IMG/VR virus record: IMGVR_UViG_3300007511_001396
Location: 1-64,000 of that record
Direction: 5' to 3' (one strand)
Length of the DNA stretch: 64,000 nucleotides
Source of the DNA: a virus
Within the stretch, counting starts at the first letter, position 1. The number at the start of each line of letters is the position of its first letter. A program made the position numbers and the translations under genes. The notes below the pieces were generated by a model. That model was not told where the DNA came from. It ran no database searches and saw only the letters and a list, made by a program, of their open reading frames with translations. Positions 22,766 to 32,121 of the stretch are shown here, in pieces.

Positions 22766-23323
22766 TTGAAAGACATTGCAGGCACACATCCATTCCAGCA
22801 AGATATTAGAATGAAAGCCTTAAAGTTGGACTCTTCTTATCGGCCAATAGAAATAATAGACGCAATAGAAGCTTTAGTTATGTGCTTAATGGGGAAAGCT
22901 CAAGCTGTTGAATCGTATGATAGAGAAATACGATCTCCGAGTAAATCATTTAAAATACCAGCAGTCGTAGTTTTGAAGCGTTATATTAAGAAAAATAGTT
23001 TATCGGTAACTCCGAATAGATTAAATGTTGTTTGGCGAGACCAAAATCAGTGTCAATATTGTGCGAAGAAATTTAAAACTTGTGATCTGACTATCGACCA
23101 CATCTTGCCTAAGAGCCGAGGCGGCACAAAGTCTTGGACAAATCTTACGACAGCATGCAAAAAATGTAATCAAGCAAAGGGAAATAAAACACCAAGTGAA
23201 TGTGGTATGTACCCTCTACGAAAGCCATCACAACCACAGTCTACAATAATGTTTTATTTGAAAAGGGGTGCTATAAATGATTTATGGCAAGACTACTTAT
23301 GGGAAAAGGTTATGGCTGAATGA
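22766..23323 (+). CDS. HNH endonuclease
   Basis: A 185-residue protein. TTG 22766 is chosen because GGAG lies at proper distance upstream; the alternative ATG 22811 (MKALKLDSSY) has none. The C-terminal half is a textbook HNH domain: CQYCAKKF, LTIDHILPKSRGG, NLTTACKKCNQAKGNK, with two zinc-binding Cys pairs. The N-terminal half (YRPIEIIDAIEALVMCLMGKA) is the leader domain common in phage HNH proteins of this group. Overlaps the next gene by 4 nt. Confidence 0.85.
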   Translation: MKDIAGTHPFQQDIRMKALKLDSSYRPIEIIDAIEALVMCLMGKAQAVESYDREIRSPSKSFKIPAVVVLKRYIKKNSLSVTPNRLNVVWRDQNQCQYCAKKFKTCDLTIDHILPKSRGGTKSWTNLTTACKKCNQAKGNKTPSECGMYPLRKPSQPQSTIMFYLKRGAINDLWQDYLWEKVMAE

Positions 23324-24324
23324 TTATCACAACAGAAAGACTTAAACAAATAATAAAAGAAGAGGTCTCACAATATATTGTTGAAGGCGGCAATATTTTC
23401 AAAGGAGAGACCCAAAGCATCCCAAGAGAATCAATTAGGCCAACACTGGAGCGTTATTATAAGATCCTCAAAGATTTATTTCCTCAGAAAGCTGAAGTGT
23501 TCGACAAATTTGAACCTGTTGGCTCTGTGGGTAAAAAACCGGTGTCTGGTGATATTGACATAGCTCTTGACGCCAGAGAGATGTTCGATGGTGGTGAAAT
23601 AAACTCCGAAGAACTAATCAAGTGGAATGTAGACCCGCAACGCTGGGAAGAAGAGTTTCAAAAGATACACAAACGAGCTAGGACAGCATCAGAAAAAATG
23701 TCACGATGGAAAGCCTTTCTTAGATTAGTGGGAGAATACACAGAACAGAATGCTGAAATGATCAAGGTTGCTCCAGCTAAAGTAACTTATAATAATTTGT
23801 TTTCTTTATTCCCACAGTTTGATGTAGATGGTATTGAACAGCCATTTGGCGTTCAGATAGATTGGATGATTGGCGGCATCGAATGGTTGAAGTTTGCTTA
23901 TCACTCAGACCCTCCAGTCGATGGAGAGAACATTAAAGGCTTACACAGAACACAATTAATGTTGGCAATGTTTGGACAAAAGGGATATTCTTTCCAACAT
24001 GGCCGTGGAGTAATAAACAAAGAGACAAAAGAAATTGTGGTTGACACCCCAGAAGAGGCATTAAATCTGTTAGGTAATTTATATCACACCCCCATCACAA
24101 GAGAACAAACAAACAATTATCACAACCTTCATCAATACTTACTACAAAACGCGACAGAAAAAGAATACAATGATGTTATTGATTCTTATTTAAAGATTTT
24201 AGATTACACAAGGGCAGATATCCCATTGGACATTCAAGATAAATGGATCGAAAACAAAGAAAGATTAAAACTAACAGGAAGATATCTTCCAGATGATTCA
24301 AATCTAAAGAGATATGCTATTTAA
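23320..24324 (+). CDS. Pol-beta-type nucleotidyltransferase with IIKEE leader
   Basis: A 334-residue protein that starts MIITTERLKQIIKEEVSQYI, the same leader type as at 2323 and 2640. The catalytic pattern of the Pol-beta nucleotidyltransferase superfamily is visible: G68-S69 followed by D78-x-D80 (VGSVGKKPVSGDIDIAL), with a further possible acidic residue in QIDWMIGG. It could transfer NMPs to tRNA, protein or another target. The leader suggests head packaging, which would make it an injected enzyme (inference). The overlap with the HNH gene suggests coupled translation. Confidence 0.66.
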   Translation: MIITTERLKQIIKEEVSQYIVEGGNIFKGETQSIPRESIRPTLERYYKILKDLFPQKAEVFDKFEPVGSVGKKPVSGDIDIALDAREMFDGGEINSEELIKWNVDPQRWEEEFQKIHKRARTASEKMSRWKAFLRLVGEYTEQNAEMIKVAPAKVTYNNLFSLFPQFDVDGIEQPFGVQIDWMIGGIEWLKFAYHSDPPVDGENIKGLHRTQLMLAMFGQKGYSFQHGRGVINKETKEIVVDTPEEALNLLGNLYHTPITREQTNNYHNLHQYLLQNATEKEYNDVIDSYLKILDYTRADIPLDIQDKWIENKERLKLTGRYLPDDSNLKRYAI

Positions 24325-24345
24325 GAATGACAACTCCGAGGTAAT

Positions 24346-25677
24346 ATGTCAGTAAAGAAAAACTATGTGTTAGATACAAGTGTTTATCTAACGGATTCCG
24401 ATTCAATTAATAAATTTAACAATCACGATATCTTCATTCCACTGAAGGTGCTTGAAGAAATAGATAAACACAAAAAGCGACAAGACCAAGTTGGTATTAA
24501 CGCTAGGCAGATTGTTCGTACCCTAGATAGCATACGAGAAAAAGGAAATCTACAGAAGGGAGTGAGACTAGGAAAAGGTAAGGGTATTCTCAGAGTTGTT
24601 TCTTTTGAGAGCTTAAACACTTCAGAGTTTCCAGCTGATTTAGATCTATCAGTTCCCGATCATGTTATCATAGCCACAGCACTTGCGATACAAGCAGAGA
24701 ACCCAAAAAGAAAAATGGTTGTAGTATCACGTGACATCAATATGCGCGTTATTTGCGACTCACTTGGCCTACAAGCAGAAGACTATATTAGCGAGAAGGC
24801 TGTTGTTTCTTCAGAGCAATTGTATCAAGGTATGGTAGTACATTTGGTTGATGATCAATTTGTAGATCGATTTTATGCCGGTGATGAACTTTATATCGAT
24901 GAAGATGAAGCAAAAAGTCAATGGTATCCTAATCAATATATTTTGATGGTGTCTAGTACCAATGAGAAGAAGAGTGCAATAGCACGCTTCTATAACCACC
25001 AGGAGCCTTTGAAAAAAGTAATCCACTCCAAGATATCTGATTGGAAAATAAACTCAAGGAACAAGGAACAGGCGTTCGCTATTGACCTACTATTAGACCC
25101 TACAGTTAAGTTAGTATCATTGGTTGGTAAAGCTGGTAGTGGAAAAACTTTAATAGCATTAGCATGTGGGTTACAACAAGTATTAAATGCCGGCGACAAC
25201 GACTATGATCGTCTCATAGTTGCTCGACCAGTCCAACCCCTTGGCAAAGATATCGGTTTTCTACCAGGTGATGTCAATGAAAAGATGCTCCCTTGGTTGA
25301 TGCCTATTCAAGATAATCTTAAATTCTTAATGGGCGGCAAGACCCCACTTGAGATGTATATGGACAAAGGTAAGATAGAGATTGAGCCATTGACTTATAT
25401 CCGTGGTCGCTCAATAGCAAATGCATTCATTGTCATTGATGAAACACAGAATTTAACAATGCATGAGATAAAAACAATCATAACCAGAATAGGTGAAGGC
25501 TCGAAGATAGTTTTAACCGGAGACGTGGAACAAATAGATAATATCTATGTTAATGAAACATCAAATGGCCTTGCGCACGCTGTAGAAAAGTTCAAAGAGT
25601 ACAGAATCGCTGGTCACGTTACTTTCAAGAAGGGTGAACGCTCCGAGCTTGCTTCACTAGCGGCAAAGGTGTTATAA
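24346..25677 (+). CDS. phoH: PIN-PhoH protein (PhoH2-like ATPase/RNase)
   Basis: A 443-residue two-domain protein. Residues 5-150 are a PIN-type RNase domain (VLDTSVYLTDSD with D10, VVSRDINMR near 127). Residues about 240-443 are a PhoH ATPase with Walker A GKAGSGKT at 261-268, Walker B FIVIDETQN at 361-369, and LTGDVEQID. Bacterial PhoH2 unwinds and cuts RNA. PhoH proteins are common in marine phages, where their role is unclear. A CTATTTA element ends 22 nt upstream. Full-length and intact. Confidence 0.9.
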   Translation: MSVKKNYVLDTSVYLTDSDSINKFNNHDIFIPLKVLEEIDKHKKRQDQVGINARQIVRTLDSIREKGNLQKGVRLGKGKGILRVVSFESLNTSEFPADLDLSVPDHVIIATALAIQAENPKRKMVVVSRDINMRVICDSLGLQAEDYISEKAVVSSEQLYQGMVVHLVDDQFVDRFYAGDELYIDEDEAKSQWYPNQYILMVSSTNEKKSAIARFYNHQEPLKKVIHSKISDWKINSRNKEQAFAIDLLLDPTVKLVSLVGKAGSGKTLIALACGLQQVLNAGDNDYDRLIVARPVQPLGKDIGFLPGDVNEKMLPWLMPIQDNLKFLMGGKTPLEMYMDKGKIEIEPLTYIRGRSIANAFIVIDETQNLTMHEIKTIITRIGEGSKIVLTGDVEQIDNIYVNETSNGLAHAVEKFKEYRIAGHVTFKKGERSELASLAAKVL

Positions 25678-25684
25678 TTTTTAT

Positions 25685-25713
25685 TTGACATTCTATTGAC
25701 AACCTGTTATAAT
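25685..25713 (+). promoter_or_regulatory. Perfect sigma70 promoter
   Basis: TTGACA (25685-25690), 17-bp spacer, TATAAT (25708-25713). It directly precedes the gene at 25731, whose CGGAGAG ribosome binding site follows. The leader would be very short. Confidence 0.8.
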
Positions 25714-25730
25714 ATTATTACGGAGAGAAA

Positions 25731-26012
25731 ATGAACAAAGAAAAAATAGTTACCGAAGAACAAATACACACAAATCCTATGTTAGCGATGAGAGTTGAAA
25801 AAGACTCAGAACTTAAAGAGTATCTTGTGGAATATGTCGGTACAAAACTAAATAACGAAAACGTAACCGTCAATATGATAGCAGAAGTGTTGGCATCAGA
25901 CTTTCCTGAATTTATGTTTTCATTCGCTGAAGAAAATTTCCTTCGCGGCTACCAATTAGGACTAGATGATGCTGAAATACTTAATAGAGACTCACAAGCA
26001 ACAAATGAATGA
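25731..26012 (+). CDS. Hypothetical protein, 93 aa
   Basis: A mainly helical acidic protein (MNKEKIVTEEQIHTNPMLAM...) with no recognised domain; its end (FLRGYQLGLDDAEILNRD) resembles the amphipathic helices of small phage regulators. It has its own perfect sigma70 promoter, so it is likely transcribed by unmodified host polymerase, i.e. early. Overlaps the metallopeptidase gene by 8 nt. Confidence 0.6.
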   Translation: MNKEKIVTEEQIHTNPMLAMRVEKDSELKEYLVEYVGTKLNNENVTVNMIAEVLASDFPEFMFSFAEENFLRGYQLGLDDAEILNRDSQATNE

Positions 26013-26658
26013 AATAACAGATTTCTATACACCAACTGGGATACACGTTTACTTTAAAGATAAAATGGTAAATGATGAAATTGATTTAGAAAAGGTAATA
26101 TCCAAAGTAGAGTCAATCGTTCCCATACATTGTTTAACAGAAGTTGAAATGATAATTGTTGGGTGGTTTGATGAATTTGAAGAGCGAAACCTAAGTGCAT
26201 TTTATAAAGATTCAGCTTTGTATGTCTCCAATATTCAACAGAGTAACGAAGAACTTTATGAGGTCATAATTCATGAGATAGCCCACTCGCTAGAGGGAGA
26301 TTATGGTTATGAGTTATATGGTGATGAGAAAATGAAAGATGAGTTCTTGAGGAAGAGAGAATATCTTCATGACATTCTCTGGAAGGCAGACTTTAAGGCC
26401 CCACTTTCGTTATTTATGGAAATAGAATATAATGAAGAATTTGATATGTTTTTGTTTGAAGATATTGGGTATGACAAATTAATAACCATTTTGTCAGGTG
26501 TCTTTATTAATGCATATGCTCCGACATCACTCAGAGAATATTTTGCTACAGGATTTGCTGATTATTTTATTGAACCAAATCACAAATTTCTTCAAAATGT
26601 GTCACCTTTGTTATATCAGAAAATAGAAAAAGTATTAAAAGAGCCAGATTTTACTTGA
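26005..26658 (+). CDS. Zinc metallopeptidase-like protein
   Basis: Start at ATG 26005, overlapping the preceding gene; an upstream ATG at 25966 would add 13 residues. The zinc site is HEIAHSLEGDYG (HExxH), and a later SLREYFATGFADYF helix resembles the third-ligand helix of anthrax-lethal-factor-type peptidases. About 218 residues, no signal peptide, so an intracellular target is likely. Substrate unknown. The promoter at 26655 lies at its 3' end. Confidence 0.62.
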   Translation: MNEITDFYTPTGIHVYFKDKMVNDEIDLEKVISKVESIVPIHCLTEVEMIIVGWFDEFEERNLSAFYKDSALYVSNIQQSNEELYEVIIHEIAHSLEGDYGYELYGDEKMKDEFLRKREYLHDILWKADFKAPLSLFMEIEYNEEFDMFLFEDIGYDKLITILSGVFINAYAPTSLREYFATGFADYFIEPNHKFLQNVSPLLYQKIEKVLKEPDFT

Positions 26659-26683
26659 CAACTCAGGATAAGTAAGATATAAT
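26655..26683 (+). promoter_or_regulatory. Perfect sigma70 promoter
   Basis: TTGACA (26655-26660), 17-bp spacer, TATAAT (26678-26683), followed by AGAGGGG and the TTG start at 26713. Second perfect host-type promoter within 1 kb; it could drive the nuclease and the glycan genes after it. Confidence 0.8.
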
Positions 26684-26712
26684 ACAAAGCAAACCATAAC
26701 AGAGGGGTTACT

Positions 26713-27486
26713 TTGCCTTACATTTCTTATTCGGCGCTTAAAGACTGGGCACAATGTGCTTTTTATCATAAATTAACACGAGTGGATGGCATTGAGCCGT
26801 TCGAAGGGAACGAATATACAGCGTTTGGTAGTGCTATACATTCTTTGTGTGAGAGAAAATTACTCAAAGAAGAAGTCAATGATGATGAATATTTCATAAA
26901 AGAGTTTGAAAATAATTTAGCCAAGCTACCAAATAGTCTTGAGCTAAAAACTGACCTAATCGAGAAAATGAAAGTTCAAGGAACAGAAATTGCCCCAGAG
27001 ATAGAGGGAGCACTTGATGAATATTTTGATGAATATGAAGTATTGGCAGTAGAAATGGCATTAGATGAACCAATTGATGGAGAGAGCGAATACACCTTTA
27101 AAGGTTTTATTGATGCGATAGTTGCCACACCAGACGGTAAAGTACATATCTTTGATTGGAAGTCTTGTTCTTGGGGCTGGGATCCGAAGAAAAAGGGAGA
27201 TAAAATAACAACTTATCAATTAACCCTTTATAAAAAGTTCTTCGCTCAGAAGATGAACATAGAGCCAAAAGATGTGGAAACACATTTTGCCTTACTCAAA
27301 AGAACAGCAAACAAAAATAGAGTTGAATTCTTTCGAGTGACAAGCGGGCAAAGAAAAACAGACAACGCTTTAAAACTTTTAAATACTGCTCTATACAATA
27401 TCAAGAATAAGCGGTATATTAAGAATCGACTATCCTGTACATCAGGCTATGGTTGCAAGTTCTACGGAACCAAACATTGTAAATGA
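26713..27486 (+). CDS. Cas4/RecB-like PD-(D/E)xK nuclease with Fe-S cluster
   Basis: A 257-residue protein from TTG 26713 (AGAGGGG upstream). The nuclease signature is D134 (GFIDAIV) and D148-x-K150 (IFDWKS), followed by Q169-x3-Y173 (YQLTLY). Cys15 plus C242, C248 and C256 form the four-cysteine arrangement that holds a 4Fe-4S cluster in Cas4 and AddB nucleases. Phage members of this family act in recombination or DNA-end processing. No CRISPR array is present. The gene sits at the border with the glycan island. Confidence 0.84.
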   Translation: MPYISYSALKDWAQCAFYHKLTRVDGIEPFEGNEYTAFGSAIHSLCERKLLKEEVNDDEYFIKEFENNLAKLPNSLELKTDLIEKMKVQGTEIAPEIEGALDEYFDEYEVLAVEMALDEPIDGESEYTFKGFIDAIVATPDGKVHIFDWKSCSWGWDPKKKGDKITTYQLTLYKKFFAQKMNIEPKDVETHFALLKRTANKNRVEFFRVTSGQRKTDNALKLLNTALYNIKNKRYIKNRLSCTSGYGCKFYGTKHCK

Positions 27487-27503
27487 AGGAACAATATTGA
27501 ATA

Positions 27504-28790
27504 ATGAAAAAAACTAAAATCTTAACGATCTCAGATCACCCATTATCTCCTAGCGGAGTTGGAACACAGACTAAATACTTTATAGAAGCACTTCTCAAAA
27601 CAGGTAGATATGAATTTATCTCTTTGGGCGGTGCTATCAAGCATCAAAGTTATGAACCACAAAAAGTAGAGCCATATGGAGATGCTTGGCGAATTTTCCC
27701 AATAGATGGATATGGGAACCATGAAGTGATACGCTCTATAATACAAAAAGAGAAACCAGATGTATTATGGTTTATGACCGATCCACGATTCTTTACGTGG
27801 CTTTGGGAAATAGAAAATGAAGTTAGGGCCAATATCCCAATGGTATATTATCATGTTTGGGATAATAAGCCCCACCCACATTTTAATGGAATATTTTATA
27901 GATCAACAGATGTAGTGGCGTGTATTTCTAAAGTAACACACGATATATTACAAAATGTATCACCTGATGTTGAAAGTTGTTATCTGCCTCACGCAGTACA
28001 CTCCAACGTTTTCAAGCCATTAACCACAGAAGAAGATGTTTTAAAAATAGACATTCTTCGTGAAAGATTAACTGTTGAGAGCACAAAGAATCATAAGAAT
28101 AAAAATAAAAAAGTGTTTTTATGGAACAACAGAAATGCTAGGCGAAAGCAAAGCGGAACTCTGATCTGGTGGTTTAAAGAATGGCTCGATAAAGTCGGTC
28201 ACGATAAAGCATGTCTGTTAATGCACACAGATGCACGAGATCCACATGGCCAAGATTTACCACATCTTATTGAACAAGTAGGGGTCAATGATGGACAAGT
28301 GTTGTTGTCCACTGAAAGAGTAGGCGCAGAGAGACTGTCTTTACTTTATAATATGGCCGACTTTACTATTAATATATCAGATGCAGAAGGATTTGGTCTG
28401 GCTACTCTAGAGTCACTGTCTTGTGGAACCCCAATTATTGTAAATATGACAGGCGGCCTTCAAGAACAGGTTACCGACGGCCAGAATTGGTTTGGATGGG
28501 GGATACAACCCAGTTCTAAGGCTGTAATAGGTTCACTACAGGTGCCATATATTTATGAGGACCGTATTTCTCAAGAAGACTTTGAAAAGTCTTTAAACAA
28601 AGCATTAAAACTCCCGAAGACAAAATATAAGAAGATGTCCGAGGCTGGAATAAACCACGTTAAAACAAAATATAATTTTGAAACATTCGAAAAAAGCTGG
28701 GTTGACTTGATGGATAATATAGTTGAAACTCGTGGCTCTTGGGAAACTAGGAAGAATTATAAGCGTTGGCATTTATTGGAGGTAGCGTAA
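27504..28790 (+). CDS. GT4-type glycosyltransferase
   Basis: A 428-residue GT-B protein opening the glycan island. The N-terminal SDHPLSPSGVGTQTKYFIEA resembles the acceptor-side Gly-rich loop; the C-terminal part contains SDAEGFGLATLESLSCGTPI, the E-x7-E nucleotide-sugar site of GT4 enzymes. It would add a sugar to a cytoplasmic acceptor; donor and linkage are unknown. TAATG overlap with the next transferase. Confidence 0.82.
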   Translation: MKKTKILTISDHPLSPSGVGTQTKYFIEALLKTGRYEFISLGGAIKHQSYEPQKVEPYGDAWRIFPIDGYGNHEVIRSIIQKEKPDVLWFMTDPRFFTWLWEIENEVRANIPMVYYHVWDNKPHPHFNGIFYRSTDVVACISKVTHDILQNVSPDVESCYLPHAVHSNVFKPLTTEEDVLKIDILRERLTVESTKNHKNKNKKVFLWNNRNARRKQSGTLIWWFKEWLDKVGHDKACLLMHTDARDPHGQDLPHLIEQVGVNDGQVLLSTERVGAERLSLLYNMADFTINISDAEGFGLATLESLSCGTPIIVNMTGGLQEQVTDGQNWFGWGIQPSSKAVIGSLQVPYIYEDRISQEDFEKSLNKALKLPKTKYKKMSEAGINHVKTKYNFETFEKSWVDLMDNIVETRGSWETRKNYKRWHLLEVA

Positions 28791-30055
28791 TGAAAAAGAA
28801 AATTTTACTTAAGGCACCACTTTTGACTAGATCTGGATATGGAGAACAGAGCCGATTTGCGTTGCGTGCATTGCGCTCACGAGAAGATTTATTTGATATC
28901 TATGTTCAACCTCTTCAATGGGGAAAGACATCTTGGGTTTCATTGGTAGATGACGAAAGGAAATGGATTGATCAGACAATAGAAAAAACTATTGCTTATC
29001 TACAATCAGGTGGCCATTTTGATATGTCCCTACAGGTTTCAATACCAAATGAGTGGGAAAAAATAGCCCCCGTCAATGTAGGATATACTGCCGGAATAGA
29101 GACAACGAAAGTAGCTCACCAATGGATCCAAAAAGGCAATGAAATGGATAGAATTATTGTTGTTTCAGATCACTCCAAGAACACTTTCCAAGAGACAGAA
29201 TACACAGCTATCAATAAAAATGATCAATCTCAGCAGTTTAAAATTAAAATTGATACCCAAATAGATTCAGTAAATTATCCAGCTAAAACTTTTGACACCT
29301 TACCAGATCTAGAGCTAGAGTTATCCACAGATATTAATTTTTTGACTGTCGCACAATTCGGCCCTCGAAAAAATCTCCCAAATACTATTCGATGGTTTGT
29401 TGAAGAATTCAGGGACGAAGACGTAGGGCTCGTTGTAAAGACAAGTTTTGCGAAGAATTGCTTAATGGATCGTGAAAAGGTATTCAGTGAGCTAAAGAAA
29501 TTTCTTTCCACTTTAGGCGACCACAAATGCAAAGTATATTTGTTACACGGAGATATGGAGGATGATGAGATGCATTCACTTTATACTCATACTCAAATAT
29601 CGGCTCTAGTAGCTTTAACTCACGGCGAAGGCTTTGGGCTACCAATCTTTGAAGCGGCATATAGTGGCTTGCCGGTCATAGCCACAGGATGGTCAGGCCA
29701 GTTGGATTTCCTAGTAGATGAAAACAAAGCCGAGCACTTTTATAATGTTGCATTTGATATTAATCCAGTGCCCCCAGAGGTTGTCTGGGATGGTGTCTTA
29801 GTTAAAGAATCAGGCTGGTCATACCCTCGTGAAGAATCTGCAAAAGCTAAGATGAGAAATTGTTATGAGGATATTTTAAGTAACGAAAAAGACACTTTTG
29901 TCGCTAATGCTGAATCATATGCCGAATCAGTGCAAGCCAGATTTGCCGAAAGTAAACAAAACTCGTTATTCGTAGAAAGCCTTTTAGATTATGTCAGTAC
30001 CGAAGAAGAGAGGCAGTGGCAAGGTATCATTGACCAAGTGGTAGAATATGACTAA
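28790..30055 (+). CDS. GT4-type glycosyltransferase
   Basis: Start at ATG 28790, with GGAGG ten nt upstream and overlap with the previous stop. The 421-residue protein begins MKKKILLKAPLLTRSGYGEQ and contains LTHGEGFGLPIFEAAYSGLP, the GT4 donor site. A DHSKN... TVAQFGPRKNLPN segment fits the second Rossmann domain. Related in form to its upstream neighbour, and likely part of the same glycan assembly. Overlaps the next gene by 8 nt. Confidence 0.82.
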   Translation: MKKKILLKAPLLTRSGYGEQSRFALRALRSREDLFDIYVQPLQWGKTSWVSLVDDERKWIDQTIEKTIAYLQSGGHFDMSLQVSIPNEWEKIAPVNVGYTAGIETTKVAHQWIQKGNEMDRIIVVSDHSKNTFQETEYTAINKNDQSQQFKIKIDTQIDSVNYPAKTFDTLPDLELELSTDINFLTVAQFGPRKNLPNTIRWFVEEFRDEDVGLVVKTSFAKNCLMDREKVFSELKKFLSTLGDHKCKVYLLHGDMEDDEMHSLYTHTQISALVALTHGEGFGLPIFEAAYSGLPVIATGWSGQLDFLVDENKAEHFYNVAFDINPVPPEVVWDGVLVKESGWSYPREESAKAKMRNCYEDILSNEKDTFVANAESYAESVQARFAESKQNSLFVESLLDYVSTEEERQWQGIIDQVVEYD

Positions 30056-31703
30056 AGAGGTTATTTTTGTTTCTGACTTCTTCGCAGATGAAGTTCGTGG
30101 AGGAGCAGAACTATGTAATGATGCCTTAATCAAAATACTGGGCAGAGATTATAAAATAACAACAGTGAAGTCTCAGAATATCACTCCGAGAGACCTTGAA
30201 GATTCAGATAAAAAGATATTTGTAATAGCTAACTTTTTCTTATTACAAGAAGCAGTTAAATATGCTCTTGAAGATAAGACATATATTATTTTAGAACATG
30301 ATCATAAATATGTTGCTTCCAATAATCCATCTTTGTATCCTGATTTTTTGGCCCCCGAAGAGCAGATAATAAATAAAAGATTTTATACCAATGCGTTGGC
30401 CGTTTTGTGTCAAAGTAAAAAGCATTCAGAAATATTACAAAAGAATCTTTTAATAAACAATATTGTAAACCTTGGCGGCAACCTGTGGACAGAGGAGCAA
30501 TTATCTGTTCTTGAGCAGAACATCGACACGCCTCAAAAAACAGACTTTGCTGTTATAAGAACGAATAACAAAAACAAAGGAATGCCAGCAGCAATTGATT
30601 TTTGCAACAAACAAGGGATTGACTTTCAATTTATCGAAAGTCAACCATTTGAGAGCTTTATATCTACTTTGGCAAGCGTCAAGCATCTTGTGTTTTTTCC
30701 TCAATGGTTTGAGACATACAATCGGTTGTCAATAGAAGCTAGAGTAGTTGGGTGTAAATTGGTGACCAATTCTTTAATAGGGGCCGCCAGCGAAGAGCAT
30801 TTTAAATTAAAGGGCAGAGAGTTGTTGGATTTTCTACGCGAAAACAACACCACTTTAATTAAAAAATGGAAGGTTATCCTCAGTGAACAAGAAATAGCTT
30901 TTATACCCCCAGTAGAACTACCAAAGGTAACTATTTTTTGCCCCCTATATGCTGGCGAAAAATACATTAAAGGCTTCTTGGAAGATATTGAAAATCAAAC
31001 TATTTTTGAAGATTGTGAATTGATTATAATCAATGCAAACTCGCCAGAGAATGAAGAAGAAATTATTTTAGATTTTATGAAATCAAACAACAACGTAGTA
31101 TACAGGAAATTAGATTATCGAGCCACTGTTATGGAAACAGAAAATATGGCCATTGAAATGGCAACCGGTGACTTTTTTGCTCAAGCTTGCGTTGATGATA
31201 GACATTCAGCAACATATTTAGAAACAATGGCGAAACACCTTCATTATTCTAAGGGCGTAGACTTGGTATATGCTGATTGTTTCCAGACCACTGCCCCCAA
31301 CGAAACATTTGAAAAAAACAGCTCTAATGGGACACTATATGAGCACTCTAAAAATGCTTTTAGTAGAGAGAATATGATTAAATGTTTGCCTGGCCCAATG
31401 CCTATGTGGAAGAAGTCCATACACAAGACAGCAGGCCTCTTTAATGACTCTCTGTCCTATGCTGGAGACTGGGAAATGTTTTTAAGGATGGTTGAGGTAG
31501 GTTCTGTTTTTAAAAAGATTAAGAGGCCTCTGGGGCTGTATTTCTATAATGATGATGGTCTCTCAACATCAAAAGAACACTCGAAACCAAGACAGAAAGA
31601 AGAGGCGGAAGTATTCTTTAATTTTAAGGATATTTTTGGTCAGAAGAACTTTGAAGCTTATAAAAGCTATTTTCAACATTTAAGAGGAGAAGAAAATGAG
31701 TAA
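30048..31703 (+). CDS. Bimodular glycosyltransferase (GT-B-like plus GT2)
   Basis: A 551-residue protein with two modules. Residues 1-275 look like a GT4-type GT-B domain, beginning VRGGAELCNDALIKIL and containing FFPQWFETYNRLSIEARVVG. From about 298 a GT2 (GT-A) domain follows: KVTIFCPLYAGEKYIKGFLE, then QACVDDRHS as the metal-binding D-D site. Such fusions allow two successive sugar additions. Specificity unknown. Overlaps the next gene by 8 nt. Confidence 0.78.
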   Translation: MTKEVIFVSDFFADEVRGGAELCNDALIKILGRDYKITTVKSQNITPRDLEDSDKKIFVIANFFLLQEAVKYALEDKTYIILEHDHKYVASNNPSLYPDFLAPEEQIINKRFYTNALAVLCQSKKHSEILQKNLLINNIVNLGGNLWTEEQLSVLEQNIDTPQKTDFAVIRTNNKNKGMPAAIDFCNKQGIDFQFIESQPFESFISTLASVKHLVFFPQWFETYNRLSIEARVVGCKLVTNSLIGAASEEHFKLKGRELLDFLRENNTTLIKKWKVILSEQEIAFIPPVELPKVTIFCPLYAGEKYIKGFLEDIENQTIFEDCELIIINANSPENEEEIILDFMKSNNNVVYRKLDYRATVMETENMAIEMATGDFFAQACVDDRHSATYLETMAKHLHYSKGVDLVYADCFQTTAPNETFEKNSSNGTLYEHSKNAFSRENMIKCLPGPMPMWKKSIHKTAGLFNDSLSYAGDWEMFLRMVEVGSVFKKIKRPLGLYFYNDDGLSTSKEHSKPRQKEEAEVFFNFKDIFGQKNFEAYKSYFQHLRGEENE

Positions 31704-32121
31704 CCAAAGACGATATATGCCAACATTGGCAGAACTAATAGACAGACTAACAATTGTTCAATTAAAAGAAGTTTTAATAGCTGACCATAAGCCGGAATAT
31801 GCCCAAGAGATTTCTGATATTATGCATGATATAGATTTAATTCTAAAAGAGGGTAATATTGTTCTAGATGCAAAAGCTTTAAGAGCTTTGGTCGTAGTTT
31901 CACAATATAACTTACATATCTGGCACAATGAGTCGAACTATAGAAAGGGTATCGATGAAGGAAACAATTTAGAACTAACACATGGATTAAACGGCATTAG
32001 AAATAGGGCTAAAAACAGAATCCAAAACATGGTTAATGGTCGCAAGGATTACAAAACAGACTGCCTAGCAGCTGATATGCACTCTTGGGAACCATCTTGG
32101 AACAATGACCAAGAAGGCTGA
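31696..32121 (+). CDS. Hypothetical protein in glycan island
   Basis: A 141-residue soluble helical protein (PTLAELIDRLTIVQLKEVLI near the start, GRKDYKTDCLAADMHSWEPS near the end). No domain recognised. It is embedded by overlaps between a glycosyltransferase and an oxidoreductase, so it is part of the same operon. Confidence 0.55.
   Translation: MSNQRRYMPTLAELIDRLTIVQLKEVLIADHKPEYAQEISDIMHDIDLILKEGNIVLDAKALRALVVVSQYNLHIWHNESNYRKGIDEGNNLELTHGLNGIRNRAKNRIQNMVNGRKDYKTDCLAADMHSWEPSWNNDQEG

Noticed and set aside
26713-27486. Cas4 as evidence for a CRISPR system
   Set aside because: No repeat-spacer array or other cas gene is present; lone Cas4/RecB-like nucleases are common in phages.
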